The notes: generated by a model not told the origin, from the letters alone. A stretch of 64,000 nucleotides of DNA from Streptomyces caniscabiei (GCF_014930365.1 NZ_JABXWI010000018.1:94549-158548), one strand, 5' to 3'; shown: positions 42,078 to 50,827, counted from the stretch's first letter. A program made the numbers and translations.

Positions 42078-43895
42078 ATGTGCGGGATTGTCGGTTACAT
42101 CGGCAAGCGCGATGTGGCGCCGCTGCTCCTGGAGGGCCTGCAGCGCCTGGAGTACCGGGGCTACGACTCGGCGGGCATCGTCGTCACCTCGCCCAAGACG
42201 GCCGGCCTGAAGATGGTCAAGGCCAAGGGCCGGGTCCGTGACCTGGAGGCCAAGGTCCCCGCGCGCTTCAAGGGCACCACCGGCATCGCCCACACCCGCT
42301 GGGCCACCCACGGCGCCCCGTCCGACGTGAACGCCCACCCGCACATGTCGGGCGACAACAAGGTCGCCGTCGTCCACAACGGCATCATCGACAACGCCTC
42401 CGACCTGCGCAGGAAGCTGGAGGCGGACGGCGTCGAGTTCCTCTCCGAGACCGACACCGAGGTCCTCACCCACCTCATCGCGCGCTCCCAGGCCACCACC
42501 CTGGAGGAGAAGGTCCGCCAGGCGCTGCGGATCGTCGAGGGCACCTACGGCATCGCCGTCATGCACGCCGACTTCAACGACCGTATCGTCGTCGCCCGCA
42601 ACGGCTCCCCCGTCGTGCTCGGCATCGGCGAGAAGGAGATGTTCGTCGCCTCGGACATAGCCGCTCTGGTCGCCCACACCCGCCAGATCGTCACCCTCGA
42701 CGACGGCGAGATGGCCACTCTCAAGGCCGACGACTTCCGCACCTACACCACGGAGGGCACCCGCACCACGGCCGAGCCCACCACCGTGGAGTGGGAGGCC
42801 GCCTCGTACGACATGGGCGGCCACGACACCTACATGCACAAGGAGATCCACGAGCAGGCCGACGCCGTGGACCGCGTGCTGCGCGGCCGTATCGACGACC
42901 GCTTCTCCACCGTCCACCTCGGCGGCCTCAACCTGGACGCCCGCGAGGCGCGCCAGATCCGCCGCGTGAAGATCCTCGGCTGCGGCACCTCGTACCACGC
43001 GGGCATGATCGGCGCCCAGATGATCGAGGAGCTGGCCCGCATCCCCGCGGACGCCGAGCCGGCGTCGGAGTTCCGCTACCGCAACGCGGTCGTCGACCCC
43101 GACACCCTCTACATCGCCGTCTCCCAGTCCGGCGAGACCTACGACGTGCTGGCGGCCGTCCAGGAGCTGAAGCGCAAGGGCGCCCGGGTCCTGGGTGTGG
43201 TGAACGTGGTCGGTTCGGCGATCGCCCGCGAGGCGGACGGCGGCATCTACGTGCACGCGGGCCCCGAGGTCTGCGTCGTCTCCACGAAGTGCTTCACCAA
43301 CACCACCGTCGCCTTCGCCCTGTTGGCGCTGCACCTGGGCCGCACCCGTGACCTCTCCGTCCGCGACGGCAAGCGGATCATCGAGGGCCTGCGCAAGCTC
43401 CCCGGTCAGATCTCCGAGATGCTGGAGCAGGAGGAGGAGATCAAGAAGCTGGCCGAGAGTTACGCCGAGGCCCGCTCGATGCTCTTCATCGGCCGCGTCC
43501 GGGGCTACCCGGTGGCCCGCGAGGCCTCCCTGAAGCTCAAGGAGGTCTCCTACATCCACGCCGAGGCCTACCCCGCCTCCGAGCTCAAGCACGGCCCGCT
43601 GGCCCTCATCGAGCCCGCCCTGCCGACGGTCGCGATCGTCCCGAACGACGACCTGCTGGAGAAGAACCGCGCCGCCCTGGAGGAGATCAAGGCCCGCAGC
43701 GGCAAGATCCTCGCCGTCGCCCACCAGGAGCAGGAGAAGGCCGACCAGACGATCGTCGTCCCGAAGAACGAGGACGAGCTGGACCCGATCCTCATGGGCA
43801 TCCCCCTCCAACTCCTCGCCTACCACACGGCGTTGGCCCTGGGCCGGGACATCGACAAGCCCCGGAACCTGGCGAAGTCGGTGACGGTGGAGTAG
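42078..43895 (+). CDS. glmS: Glutamine--fructose-6-phosphate aminotransferase
   Basis: A 605-residue two-domain enzyme. The N-terminal glutaminase starts MCGIVGYIGKRDVAP with the nucleophile Cys2 and contains THGAPSDVNAHPHMS. The C-terminal two SIS domains carry ILGCGTSYHAGMIGAQ and RGYPVAREASLKLKEVSYIHAEAYPASELKHGPLALI. It makes glucosamine-6-phosphate, start of the amino-sugar pathway for cell wall. Start Met must be exposed for the Cys nucleophile. Ends before a hairpin. Confidence 0.93.
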   Translation: MCGIVGYIGKRDVAPLLLEGLQRLEYRGYDSAGIVVTSPKTAGLKMVKAKGRVRDLEAKVPARFKGTTGIAHTRWATHGAPSDVNAHPHMSGDNKVAVVHNGIIDNASDLRRKLEADGVEFLSETDTEVLTHLIARSQATTLEEKVRQALRIVEGTYGIAVMHADFNDRIVVARNGSPVVLGIGEKEMFVASDIAALVAHTRQIVTLDDGEMATLKADDFRTYTTEGTRTTAEPTTVEWEAASYDMGGHDTYMHKEIHEQADAVDRVLRGRIDDRFSTVHLGGLNLDAREARQIRRVKILGCGTSYHAGMIGAQMIEELARIPADAEPASEFRYRNAVVDPDTLYIAVSQSGETYDVLAAVQELKRKGARVLGVVNVVGSAIAREADGGIYVHAGPEVCVVSTKCFTNTTVAFALLALHLGRTRDLSVRDGKRIIEGLRKLPGQISEMLEQEEEIKKLAESYAEARSMLFIGRVRGYPVAREASLKLKEVSYIHAEAYPASELKHGPLALIEPALPTVAIVPNDDLLEKNRAALEEIKARSGKILAVAHQEQEKADQTIVVPKNEDELDPILMGIPLQLLAYHTALALGRDIDKPRNLAKSVTVE

Positions 43896-43920
43896 AGCGC
43901 CTCCCTCAGGAGAACGAAGA

Positions 43921-43961
43921 CGGACCCCCACGTGATGCCACCCATCACAAGGGGGTCCGTT
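43921..43961 (+). terminator. Terminator after glmS
   Basis: ACGGACCCCC/GGGGGTCCGT stem with inner GTGATG pairing, 26 bp after the stop. Confidence 0.8.
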
Positions 43962-44103
43962 CGATGACGCCGGGGTCGCCCAATACATCCCGGCGCCGCT
44001 GCCAACTACCGTGGCCGTCACACCACTCGGTCCGGCATCACGCGGGTTATGCCCTTCACAAGGACACAAACACCCCTACGCGCCAGTAGACTTGGGCGTT
44101 TCC

Positions 44104-44148
44104 CGAACGTCGTTCCGAACGTCGTTCCGAAGGTCGTTCCGAACGTCA
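44104..44148. repeat. 12-nt tandem repeats ending in the USP stop codon
   Basis: Three full and one partial copy of CGAACGTCGTTC (one copy has G for C). Each unit contains the near-palindrome GAACGtCGTTC. The last copy overlaps the stop of the universal stress gene at 44146-44148. Confidence 0.8.
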
Positions 44149-44676
44149 GGGAATCACGATGACCGGCCGCTGCGCCCGCTTGGCGAGCCGGCCCGCGACG
44201 GACCCGAAGATCCGCCCGACGATCCCGTGCGTCGACCCGACGACGATCGCGTCGGCCTCGTACTCCCGCCCCACCTCTTCGAGTTCGTGGCAGATGTCGC
44301 CACCGCGCTCGACGAGGATCCAGGGCACCTCGACGAGATAGTCGGCGCAGGCCAGCTCCAGCCCGAGCACCTCGGTGCGGTGATCGGGGACGTCGACGAA
44401 GACGGGCGGCTCGCAGCCGGCCCACACGGTCGTGGGCAGCCGGTTGGCGACGTGCACGATGATCAGGCCCGAACCGGAGCGGCGGGCCATGCCGATGGCG
44501 TACGCGAGGGCACGCTCACTGGACGTCGAACCGTCGAAACCGACGACGACGCCGTGCTTGAAGGCGGGATCGCAGGAGGGGCGCGCCTCTTCCGCCGCCA
44601 GGGGCTCTGCCGCCGCGTGATCGGCGACGGGCCGCCGCTCGCGGTCCGCGGAGTCGAAGAATTCGTGACCGGCCAT
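44146..44676 (-). CDS. Universal stress protein family
   Basis: A 176-residue UspA-fold protein. The family's ATP-binding glycine loop is in VGSTHGIVGRIFGSVAGRLAK and the N-terminal Asp-containing strand in GVVVGFDGSTSSERALAYA. An N-terminal 40-residue extension rich in Ala, Glu and Arg precedes the domain. ATG at 44676. It binds ATP or acts in stress tolerance; no specific role is visible. The downstream end runs through the tandem repeats. Confidence 0.83.
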   Translation of the reverse strand: MAGHEFFDSADRERRPVADHAAAEPLAAEEARPSCDPAFKHGVVVGFDGSTSSERALAYAIGMARRSGSGLIIVHVANRLPTTVWAGCEPPVFVDVPDHRTEVLGLELACADYLVEVPWILVERGGDICHELEEVGREYEADAIVVGSTHGIVGRIFGSVAGRLAKRAQRPVIVIP

Positions 44677-45022
44677 GGGTGTCTCGGCGTTCGGATCCTC
44701 GTGGATGGGACGACGTGGATGGGACGTCGGTGCGCGGCGGAGCCGTGTCCGGGAAACATCTTCCCAACCCCATACCCCCAAGGGTACGTCCGCACGCCTC
44801 CTCCGCCCAGATCCCGCACCGGCTGCGCGGGGTTCCAGGGAGCATGCACGAGCACGGCCCCGTAACGCAATGGTTGCTGCCACGTACAGCCGGTTTACGC
44901 GGGTAGGTGAACGCCGACCCCAAGCCGCGCGACAACCCGATCGAGCGGCACAGTGACCGACGGGTCGAACACGCGTTGAACCCCCGTAAGCCGATCCCGA
45001 GGGAGCCAGGAGGGAGCCCGCA
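44677..45022. other. Gene-free stretch between USP and membrane protein
   Basis: No supported gene. A 14-nt period duplication (CGTGGATGGGACG at 44700-44712 and 44714-44726) lies at its start; the rest carries divergent promoter regions. Confidence 0.5.
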
Positions 45023-45481
45023 GTGCCCGCCCACCGCACAGCGCACCGGACCGCGTCGCGCCCCGCGCCCCAGCCCGTCCCCGCCCCCGCGGCGGCCCCC
45101 GCCTCCGAAGCCGGGTCCGCCGCCCCGCCCCCGGCCACCACCCCGGCGCCGGCCCCGGCCGCGCCTCCCACGCCCGCCGACACCGCCACCGACGTGGTGC
45201 GCTGGGCGGCGTTCAGCTGCGTCCTCGTCCCGGTCGTCCTCGTCTGGTACGGCACCTCGCTCGCCGGCGCGACGGGCGCGGCCCTCGGCCTCGCCGCGGT
45301 CACCGGCGTCTGCCGCGTCCTGCTGCGCCAGTCCGAGCGCGGTGCGGCCCGCGCGGCCCGCGCCGGCGCCACCCGTTCGATGGCCGAAGATCGCGCCTCC
45401 TCGCGCGGCCGACGCGGACGCCCGGCCTCCGGGGCGCACGGGGGCGGACGGAACTCCGGCGCGAGTACGCCGGTCGACTGA
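45023..45481 (+). CDS. Pro/Ala-rich small membrane protein
   Basis: A 152-residue protein with a GTG start and AGGAGGGA 7-14 nt upstream. Residues 1-55 are a proline/alanine-rich tail, residues about 57-80 and 82-100 two membrane spans (WAAFSCVLVPVVLVWY and AALGLAAVTGVCRVLL), the C-terminal part is basic. The gene stands just upstream of adpA. No enzymatic motif. Function unknown. Confidence 0.7.
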   Translation: MPAHRTAHRTASRPAPQPVPAPAAAPASEAGSAAPPPATTPAPAPAAPPTPADTATDVVRWAAFSCVLVPVVLVWYGTSLAGATGAALGLAAVTGVCRVLLRQSERGAARAARAGATRSMAEDRASSRGRRGRPASGAHGGGRNSGASTPVD

Positions 45482-45859
45482 CCGGTTTCCGCGCACACCC
45501 CCGTATCTTTTCAGCCAACTTCGGCCACCTGCGCATCCCTTGGTCGAACACCCCTCCACCCCCCGTTCGACCTGCACTGAAAGGGGTCCAGGGCCCGCGC
45601 GCACCCTACGTGGACCGGCCACGGGGACGAGGCGCACTTCCCTGCACGGCCTACGAGTGCAACGCTTCGTGATCGAATGCTTTACGCCAAGTTGCCATGT
45701 CGACAATGTGCCGGTTGGCGATCTGGTCACGCCGGCACCACGGGACACAGTAGATTCGATCATGACTGTCTTACGGCGGGGGACTCGTGCAGGACCAAGG
45801 GGAAACGTGCAGGAGCGACACAACCGAGGAGCCGCGACCACCGAGGGGGGCTTAGCAGT
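45482..45859. promoter_or_regulatory. Long leader and promoter region of adpA
   Basis: 378 bp upstream of adpA. It holds a short reading frame overlapping the adpA start (listed separately) and the RBS GAGGGGGG at 45843-45850. AdpA, BldD and gamma-butyrolactone-receptor control is known for adpA in this genus; I could not confirm a given operator here. Confidence 0.45.
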
Positions 45860-45863
45860 ATGA
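45807..45863 (+). CDS. Possible TTA-containing leader ORF overlapping adpA start
   Basis: An 18-codon frame (GTG start, AAGGGG 5 nt upstream) whose TGA stop overlaps the adpA ATG (ATGA). Its 16th codon is TTA (45852-45854), the rare leucine codon read by the bldA tRNA. The peptide VQERHNRGAATTEGGLAV is unlike known proteins. Translation of this frame would cover the adpA ribosome site, so it could couple bldA supply to adpA expression. It may equally be chance. Confidence 0.35.
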   Translation: MQERHNRGAATTEGGLAV

Positions 45864-47086
45864 GCCACGACTCCACCGCCGCGCCGGAAGCCGCGGCCCG
45901 GAAACTGTCCGGGCGACGCCGCAAGGAGATCGTCGCGGTGCTGCTGTTCAGCGGCGGCCCCATCTTCGAGAGTTCCATACCACTGTCGGTGTTCGGGATC
46001 GACCGCCAGGACGCCGGCGTACCGCGCTACCGCCTGCTGGTGTGCGCGGGCGAGGAAGGCCCGCTGCGGACCACGGGGGGCCTGGAACTCACCGCACCGA
46101 ACGGCCTGGAGGCGATCTCGCGGGCGGGCACGGTGGTCGTGCCCGCATGGCGTTCGATCACCTCACCGCCACCGGAGGAAGCGCTCGACGCACTGCGCCG
46201 AGCGCACGAAGAGGGTGCCCGCATCGTCGGCCTGTGCACCGGCGCATTCGTGCTGGCCGCCGCCGGCCTGCTGGACGGCAGGCCCGCGACGACGCACTGG
46301 ATGTACGCGCCGACACTGGCCAAGCGCTATCCGTCCGTCCACGTCGATCCACGCGAGCTGTTCGTGGACGACGGGGACGTACTCACCTCGGCCGGTACCG
46401 CGGCCGGAATCGATCTCTGTCTGCACATCGTGCGGACGGACCACGGGAACGAGGCGGCAGGGGCCCTGGCCCGCCGTCTGGTGGTCCCACCACGCCGATC
46501 GGGCGGCCAGGAGCGCTACCTCGATCGATCTTTACCCGAGGAGATCGGCGCCGACCCGCTGGCCGAGGTCGTCGCCTGGGCACTGGAGCACCTCCACGAG
46601 CAGTTCGACGTGGAGACGCTCGCGGCGCGCGCGTACATGAGCCGTCGTACGTTCGACCGCCGGTTCCGCTCGCTCACCGGGAGCGCTCCCCTGCAGTGGC
46701 TGATCACTCAGCGCGTACTGCAGGCGCAGCGGCTGCTGGAGACGTCGGACTACTCGGTGGACGAGGTCGCGGGGCGGTGCGGCTTCCGTTCGCCGGTGGC
46801 GCTGCGCGGGCACTTCCGGCGGCAGCTGGGTTCGTCGCCGGCGGCGTACCGGGCCGCGTACCGGGCCCGGCGGCCGCAGGGCGAGAAGGCCGGCGACCAC
46901 CACGACGGCCCGCACGGCGTCCCGGGGCCGCCCCCGATGGCGCCGGAGCACGCGCCGGTGCCGCTCCAGGCCCGGCGCACGGCCGCGGCGAGCGCCCTGG
47001 CGCCGTCGGCGTCCCTCTCCACGGAGGGCGCCAAGCCGGAGCTGTATGCGACGGGCCGCCTGCCGGGCCAGCGCAGCGCGCCGTAG
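45860..47086 (+). CDS. adpA: Central developmental regulator AdpA (BldH), AraC/ThiJ type
   Basis: A 408-residue regulator. N-terminal ThiJ/PfpI/DJ-1-type dimerisation domain with the Cys of GLCTGAFVLAAAGLLDG, and a C-terminal AraC-type DNA-binding region with two HTHs (LAARAYMSRRTFDRRFRSLTG and VDEVAGRCGFRSPVALRGHFRR). A TTA leucine codon lies at 46532-46534 (residue 225), between the domains, as in other adpA genes; it makes expression depend on bldA. RBS GAGGGGGG is 9 nt before the ATG. It controls differentiation and secondary metabolism. Downstream of it is a large hairpin. Confidence 0.95.
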   Translation: MSHDSTAAPEAAARKLSGRRRKEIVAVLLFSGGPIFESSIPLSVFGIDRQDAGVPRYRLLVCAGEEGPLRTTGGLELTAPNGLEAISRAGTVVVPAWRSITSPPPEEALDALRRAHEEGARIVGLCTGAFVLAAAGLLDGRPATTHWMYAPTLAKRYPSVHVDPRELFVDDGDVLTSAGTAAGIDLCLHIVRTDHGNEAAGALARRLVVPPRRSGGQERYLDRSLPEEIGADPLAEVVAWALEHLHEQFDVETLAARAYMSRRTFDRRFRSLTGSAPLQWLITQRVLQAQRLLETSDYSVDEVAGRCGFRSPVALRGHFRRQLGSSPAAYRAAYRARRPQGEKAGDHHDGPHGVPGPPPMAPEHAPVPLQARRTAAASALAPSASLSTEGAKPELYATGRLPGQRSAP

Positions 47087-47104
47087 CCCGCACGGCTGTA
47101 TGAC

Positions 47105-47164
47105 GTACGGCCCGGTCCCGCACCGATCACCCTGTGATCACCCTGGTGCAGGACCGGGCCGTAC
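47105..47164. terminator. Strong hairpin between adpA and ornA
   Basis: Perfect 14-bp outer stem GTACGGCCCGGTCC with its complement at 47151-47164, plus an inner GCACC/GGTGC pairing. The loop contains the direct repeat GATCACCCTG. Separates the adpA transcript from ornA. Confidence 0.8.
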
Positions 47165-47192
47165 GGCTGTCACGGGCCGTAAGGTGAGACAC

Positions 47193-47795
47193 ATGAACGA
47201 TCGCATGGTGTGGATCGACTGCGAGATGACCGGCCTCTCGCTGTCGGACGACGCGCTCATCGAGGTGGCCGCCCTCGTCACCGACTCCGAGCTGAACGTG
47301 CTCGGCGACGGAGTCGACATCGTCGTCCGCCCGCCGGACTCGGCGCTGGAGACGATGCCGGAGGTGGTGCGCGAGATGCACACCGCGTCCGGCCTGCTGG
47401 ACGCCCTGGCCGGCGGCACGACGCTCGACGACGCCGAGGAGCAGGTCCTCACGTACGTACGGGAGCACGTGAAGGAACCGCGCAAGGCCCCGCTGTGCGG
47501 CAACTCGGTGGGCACGGACCGGGGATTCCTCCTGCGGGACATGCCGACGCTGGAGGAGTACCTCCACTACCGCATCGTGGACGTCTCCTCGATCAAGGAG
47601 CTGGCCCGCCGCTGGTACCCGCGGGCGTACTTCAACAGCCCCGAGAAGAACGGCAACCACCGGGCCCTCGCGGACATCCGCGAGTCCATCGCCGAGCTCC
47701 GCTACTACCGCGAGGCGATCTTCGTCCCGCAGCCCGGCCCCGACTCGGACACGGCCCGCACGATCGCCGCGAAGCACGTCCTGCCCGGGCGGTAG
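47193..47795 (+). CDS. ornA: Oligoribonuclease
   Basis: A 200-residue DEDDh 3'-5' exonuclease for short RNA (nanoRNA, pGpG). Exo motifs: WIDCEMTGL (Exo I Asp/Glu), GNSVGTDRGFL (Exo II) and NHRALADIRESI (Exo III). It is needed to clear oligoribonucleotides and c-di-GMP breakdown products, fitting its place next to adpA. Start ATG at 47193 with AAGGTGAG upstream. No signal peptide. Confidence 0.93.
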   Translation: MNDRMVWIDCEMTGLSLSDDALIEVAALVTDSELNVLGDGVDIVVRPPDSALETMPEVVREMHTASGLLDALAGGTTLDDAEEQVLTYVREHVKEPRKAPLCGNSVGTDRGFLLRDMPTLEEYLHYRIVDVSSIKELARRWYPRAYFNSPEKNGNHRALADIRESIAELRYYREAIFVPQPGPDSDTARTIAAKHVLPGR

Positions 47796-47922
47796 CCCCG
47801 CCGCCGGGGCCCCACGGGGCCCCGACCGCCCCCCACCCGAAACGTGTGCGCGGGCACCCCTGAACACCCTGTACACTTTTTCTCGGCCGGTCGGTGAAAC
47901 CTTCGGATGAACCGCCGGTCAT

Positions 47923-47996
47923 GGTGGGTGTAGCTCAGCTGGTAGAGCACCTGGTTGTGGTCCAGGATGCCGCGGGTTCGAGTCCCGTCACTCACC
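47923..47996 (+). tRNA. tRNA-His (GTG)
   Basis: Full cloverleaf: acceptor stem GTGGGTG/CACTCAC, anticodon loop TTGTGGT with anticodon GTG at 47957-47959, T-loop GGTTCGAGTCC. An encoded G at 47923 provides the -1 position typical of tRNA-His, pairing C73. No encoded CCA end. Confidence 0.95.
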
Positions 47997-48001
47997 CTGA
48001 A

Positions 48002-48041
48002 GAATCGGCCCCGGTTCGCGCAAGCGGATCGGGGCCGATTC
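48002..48041. terminator. Hairpin after tRNA-His
   Basis: Perfect 11-bp stem GAATCGGCCCC/GGGGCCGATTC just after the tRNA; also in reach of the minus-strand gene ending at 48048. Confidence 0.75.
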
Positions 48042-48047
48042 GTTCCA

Positions 48048-48272
48048 TCAGGTCTGTCGGCGATGGCCTCGCCAGGCCGCGAAAAGGCCCGTGCCCACGG
48101 ACGTGACAGCCGCGAAGGCCTCGGGACCGGCCAGCAGGAACACCGCGGCGACCACCGCGAGCAGGCCCACGAGGGCAATGAGATCAAGGGTGCGCTCGAC
48201 GAGAGCCGTGTGAGCCGTCTCAGGCGCTCCATGCACCGTCGGACGCTTCGTGCGATGTGTTTTCTTCGGCAT
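48048..48272 (-). CDS. Small membrane protein
   Basis: A 74-residue protein: basic N-terminus (MPKKTHRTKRP), then one hydrophobic stretch of about 35 residues that could form one or two membrane spans (LIALVGLLAVVAAVFLLAG and a Val/Gly-rich part), and a basic end GHRRQT. Transcribed opposite to the HTH-TPR gene with a shared promoter region at 48273-48455. Family not recognised. Confidence 0.6.
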   Translation of the reverse strand: MPKKTHRTKRPTVHGAPETAHTALVERTLDLIALVGLLAVVAAVFLLAGPEAFAAVTSVGTGLFAAWRGHRRQT

Positions 48273-48455
48273 GCGACCAGTGAAGCCGGGCACGGTGGGA
48301 ATGCTCAGATAGTCGAACGGTCCCGCAGCACACCGGATGTGGCGGATCACGGCCGGACGTTCCCGAACGCCGTCGGACGGCCGGAAGTTCACTCGCTCCA
48401 CGACACCGAACCGCTGCCCGAGGACGCATGCCGGACGGAATCGGAGGGGGACCAC

Positions 48456-50246
48456 GTGGACGTCCAGCAAGGGCTCGCCGAACTGGCCGCGGACTTGAGG
48501 GCACTGCAGATCCAGCACGGCAACCCGGCCCTGCGCGAGATCGAACGGCATGCCCCGGCCGAGCGCCCCCTGCCCCCGTCGACCGTCAGCGAGGTACTCA
48601 ACGGCAAACGTCTCCCCCGACTCGACCTGCTCCTCTCGCTCGTCCAGACACTGCTCGGCTTCACCGACGGCGGCCACCACCGCCCGGTTCCCTCGCGCGA
48701 CCCCCGGATCGAGAGTTGGCGCGATCGTTGGAGCGCTCTGCAACTCCTTCAGAGGTCGGCCAAGCAGACCGTGGCGGCGACCGAGGCGTCTCAGCCGCAA
48801 CCGCGCACGCAGGCGTCGCCGCCCTCGCCGGGCCCCGACGACACGGCCCGGGTGTCCCCGTTCGACGAGCCGCCGGCTGTGCGCATCTTCGTGGCGATGC
48901 CCGGCAGCTCGATGGGCGAAGAAGCCCGATGGACGAACATCCCGGAGATCCGACGACGACTGCTGGACCCCGTGGCCACGCGCGTCGGCAGAGCGTTGGG
49001 GTGTGAGACGGATCTGGTCATCGAGAAGGAGAAGACGTTCATGGGAACCATTCACCGCTCGATGTTCCGGGAGGCCATGGAGGCCGATGTCTACATTGCC
49101 GACCTGAGCGGCGCCAACCCCAATGTGTACTTGGAGCTCGGGGTGCGCTGGGCGCTGCGGGACGCGGTGACCGTGCTGATCGCCCAGGACGTACGGGAGG
49201 TTCGGTTCAACGCCGCGGCAAGTCGAGTGATCGGCTACGGCCCCATGCCGGAGGAACTCGAGGAGGCCCAGCGGCAGATCGCCGAGGCAGTGGTCGGCGG
49301 AGTGCGCCGGCGTGAGCATGTGGACAGCCCCGTACGCGAAGGATCCGCCTACGTGACGGTGCCGCGTGCCCACTACGAAGGCTTGGCCACGGAGATCGCG
49401 GGCCTGCGGGCACAGCAGGGCGAGGATCTCATCGACGCGGCCCTCGCCCTGAGCCGGGACGACCAGAGCCGGAGCATCGAGTTGCTGCACGAGGCGGTCG
49501 CCCGCAATCCGTCCAGCCTGCGCGGGCACCACGAGCTGGGTGTCGCGCTGCGCCGGGAGAACCGCCATGCCGAGGCGGAGGCGATGCTGCGGATCTGTGT
49601 GCGGCTGCGGCCCGACCACGCCCCCAGCTGGCGTGAGCTGGGCACTACGCGCAGCAAACGAGGTGCGCTCCAGGAGGCAGCGGACGCGTTCGCCCGCGCG
49701 GTCGAACTCGACGACTCCGACGGGGAGACCTGGGCCACCCTGGGTGGTTTGCACCGGCGGCTGGCTCGCCGGGACCCTCCCGAGCGGTTCGACGCCGACG
49801 AACTGGAGCGGGCCCTCGGCTGCTATCGACGAGCGGTCGCGCTGAGTGGCAACGACACCTATCCGCGGCTCAACGAGGCCAGGGTGGAACTGCTGCTCCA
49901 CGGGGTCCACGGAACCGACCCCTCGCCTGTCCTGGACAGATTCCGCCGACTGGAGCACCTGGCACGGTTCGCCGCGGAGGACACGGCGGGAGCGGACCCC
50001 TGGCCCGTCTTCGACCTCGCGGACACCCTGCTGCTGACGGGCCGCGAGGAGGAGGGCCTCATCGAGCTGCGGAAGGCGATCGGCCTGGTACGGCCGCACG
50101 AGACCGAGTCCGTGCTCTCGTCCGTCGTGGCGCCGCTGCAAGACTTCCTGATCTACGGCCAGTTGTTGACCGCGCCCGCCAGAAGCGCCGTGGACGCGGC
50201 GGTCGCCGAGTGCCTACGTCATCTGCCGCCCCACACCCCGAGCTGA
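48456..50246 (+). CDS. HTH / nucleoside-deoxyribosyltransferase-like (DRHyd) / TPR protein
   Basis: A 596-residue protein. Residues 1-90: XRE-type HTH with PSTVSEVLNGKRLPRLDLLL, as found in actinobacterial signalling proteins. Residues about 140-260: a nucleoside-2-deoxyribosyltransferase-like domain with VRIFVAMPGSSMGEE and ADVYIADLSGANPNVYLELG, the Asp and Glu of which are the expected active-site type residues. Residues about 330-500: TPR units (LHEAVARNPSSLRGHHELGVALRRENRHAEAEAML, and two more). The GTG start has GGAGGGGG 5 nt upstream. The order resembles the deoxyribohydrolase-TPR core of ASK1-type signalling proteins and bacterial conflict systems. Effector activity is inferred, not shown. 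Next to tRNA-His. Confidence 0.75.
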   Translation: MDVQQGLAELAADLRALQIQHGNPALREIERHAPAERPLPPSTVSEVLNGKRLPRLDLLLSLVQTLLGFTDGGHHRPVPSRDPRIESWRDRWSALQLLQRSAKQTVAATEASQPQPRTQASPPSPGPDDTARVSPFDEPPAVRIFVAMPGSSMGEEARWTNIPEIRRRLLDPVATRVGRALGCETDLVIEKEKTFMGTIHRSMFREAMEADVYIADLSGANPNVYLELGVRWALRDAVTVLIAQDVREVRFNAAASRVIGYGPMPEELEEAQRQIAEAVVGGVRRREHVDSPVREGSAYVTVPRAHYEGLATEIAGLRAQQGEDLIDAALALSRDDQSRSIELLHEAVARNPSSLRGHHELGVALRRENRHAEAEAMLRICVRLRPDHAPSWRELGTTRSKRGALQEAADAFARAVELDDSDGETWATLGGLHRRLARRDPPERFDADELERALGCYRRAVALSGNDTYPRLNEARVELLLHGVHGTDPSPVLDRFRRLEHLARFAAEDTAGADPWPVFDLADTLLLTGREEEGLIELRKAIGLVRPHETESVLSSVVAPLQDFLIYGQLLTAPARSAVDAAVAECLRHLPPHTPS

Positions 50247-50296
50247 CAACCGACCACCGCAGGCACCCCCACATGTCACAGATCAGCCCTACCGCC

Positions 50297-50326
50297 GGCC
50301 CGACCGTCACCCCGTACGGTCGGGCC
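50297..50326. terminator. Bidirectional hairpin
   Basis: 11-bp stem GGCCCGACCGT/ACGGTCGGGCC between the HTH-TPR gene and the convergent lipoprotein gene. Confidence 0.75.
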
Positions 50327-50341
50327 TTCCGGGCATGGCCA

Positions 50342-50827
50342 TCAGCAGGAGTCGTAGCGCCAGACCCCGGCCTCGCGCACCCACGGCTCCTGCTTCTGGT
50401 CGAACTTGGGGATGCCGACGCCGTACGAGACGCGCGCCTCGTCGCCGGAGATCTCGTCGACCTCGAACCGCTTCACGTCCTTCGGCTCGGAGTCGCCGAT
50501 GGCCTGCTCGGTCTGTTCGGCCCGTTCGGTCAGTACGGCCATGCCGGCGGGCGTGATCTGCTTCCGGCAGCGTGCGGACAGCATGCTGTGGGCGCTGTCG
50601 GGGTCGTTAGCGAAGTACGCGGCGTTGTAGGCGCGGACCGCCGCTTCGAGGCCGGCGGTGTCGGCGGCAGAGATCGCCGGCCGGCTGGGCGCGGCGCTCG
50701 GCTGCCTCGCAGCGGCGGACGGCTTGCCGTCAGCGTCGCCGGGCTTGTCGGCGGGCTCGTCGTCGGACGTGCACGCGGTGAGCGCGACGACCGCCGCGAC
50801 GAGTAAGGCGGTGACACGGGTGCGCAT
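50342..50827 (-). CDS. Small lipoprotein of unknown function
   Basis: A 161-residue lipoprotein: MRTRVTALLVAAVVALTAC with lipobox LTAC (Cys at residue 19). After a Ser/Pro/Ala-rich linker comes a DUF4878-like/NTF2-like alpha+beta domain (LEAAVRAYNAAYFANDPDSAHSMLSARC...ISGDEARVSYGVG). It probably sits on the outer face of the membrane. The ATG at 50827 is taken because it begins the signal; a longer frame starts 19 codons before. Confidence 0.75.
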   Translation of the reverse strand: MRTRVTALLVAAVVALTACTSDDEPADKPGDADGKPSAAARQPSAAPSRPAISAADTAGLEAAVRAYNAAYFANDPDSAHSMLSARCRKQITPAGMAVLTERAEQTEQAIGDSEPKDVKRFEVDEISGDEARVSYGVGIPKFDQKQEPWVREAGVWRYDSC

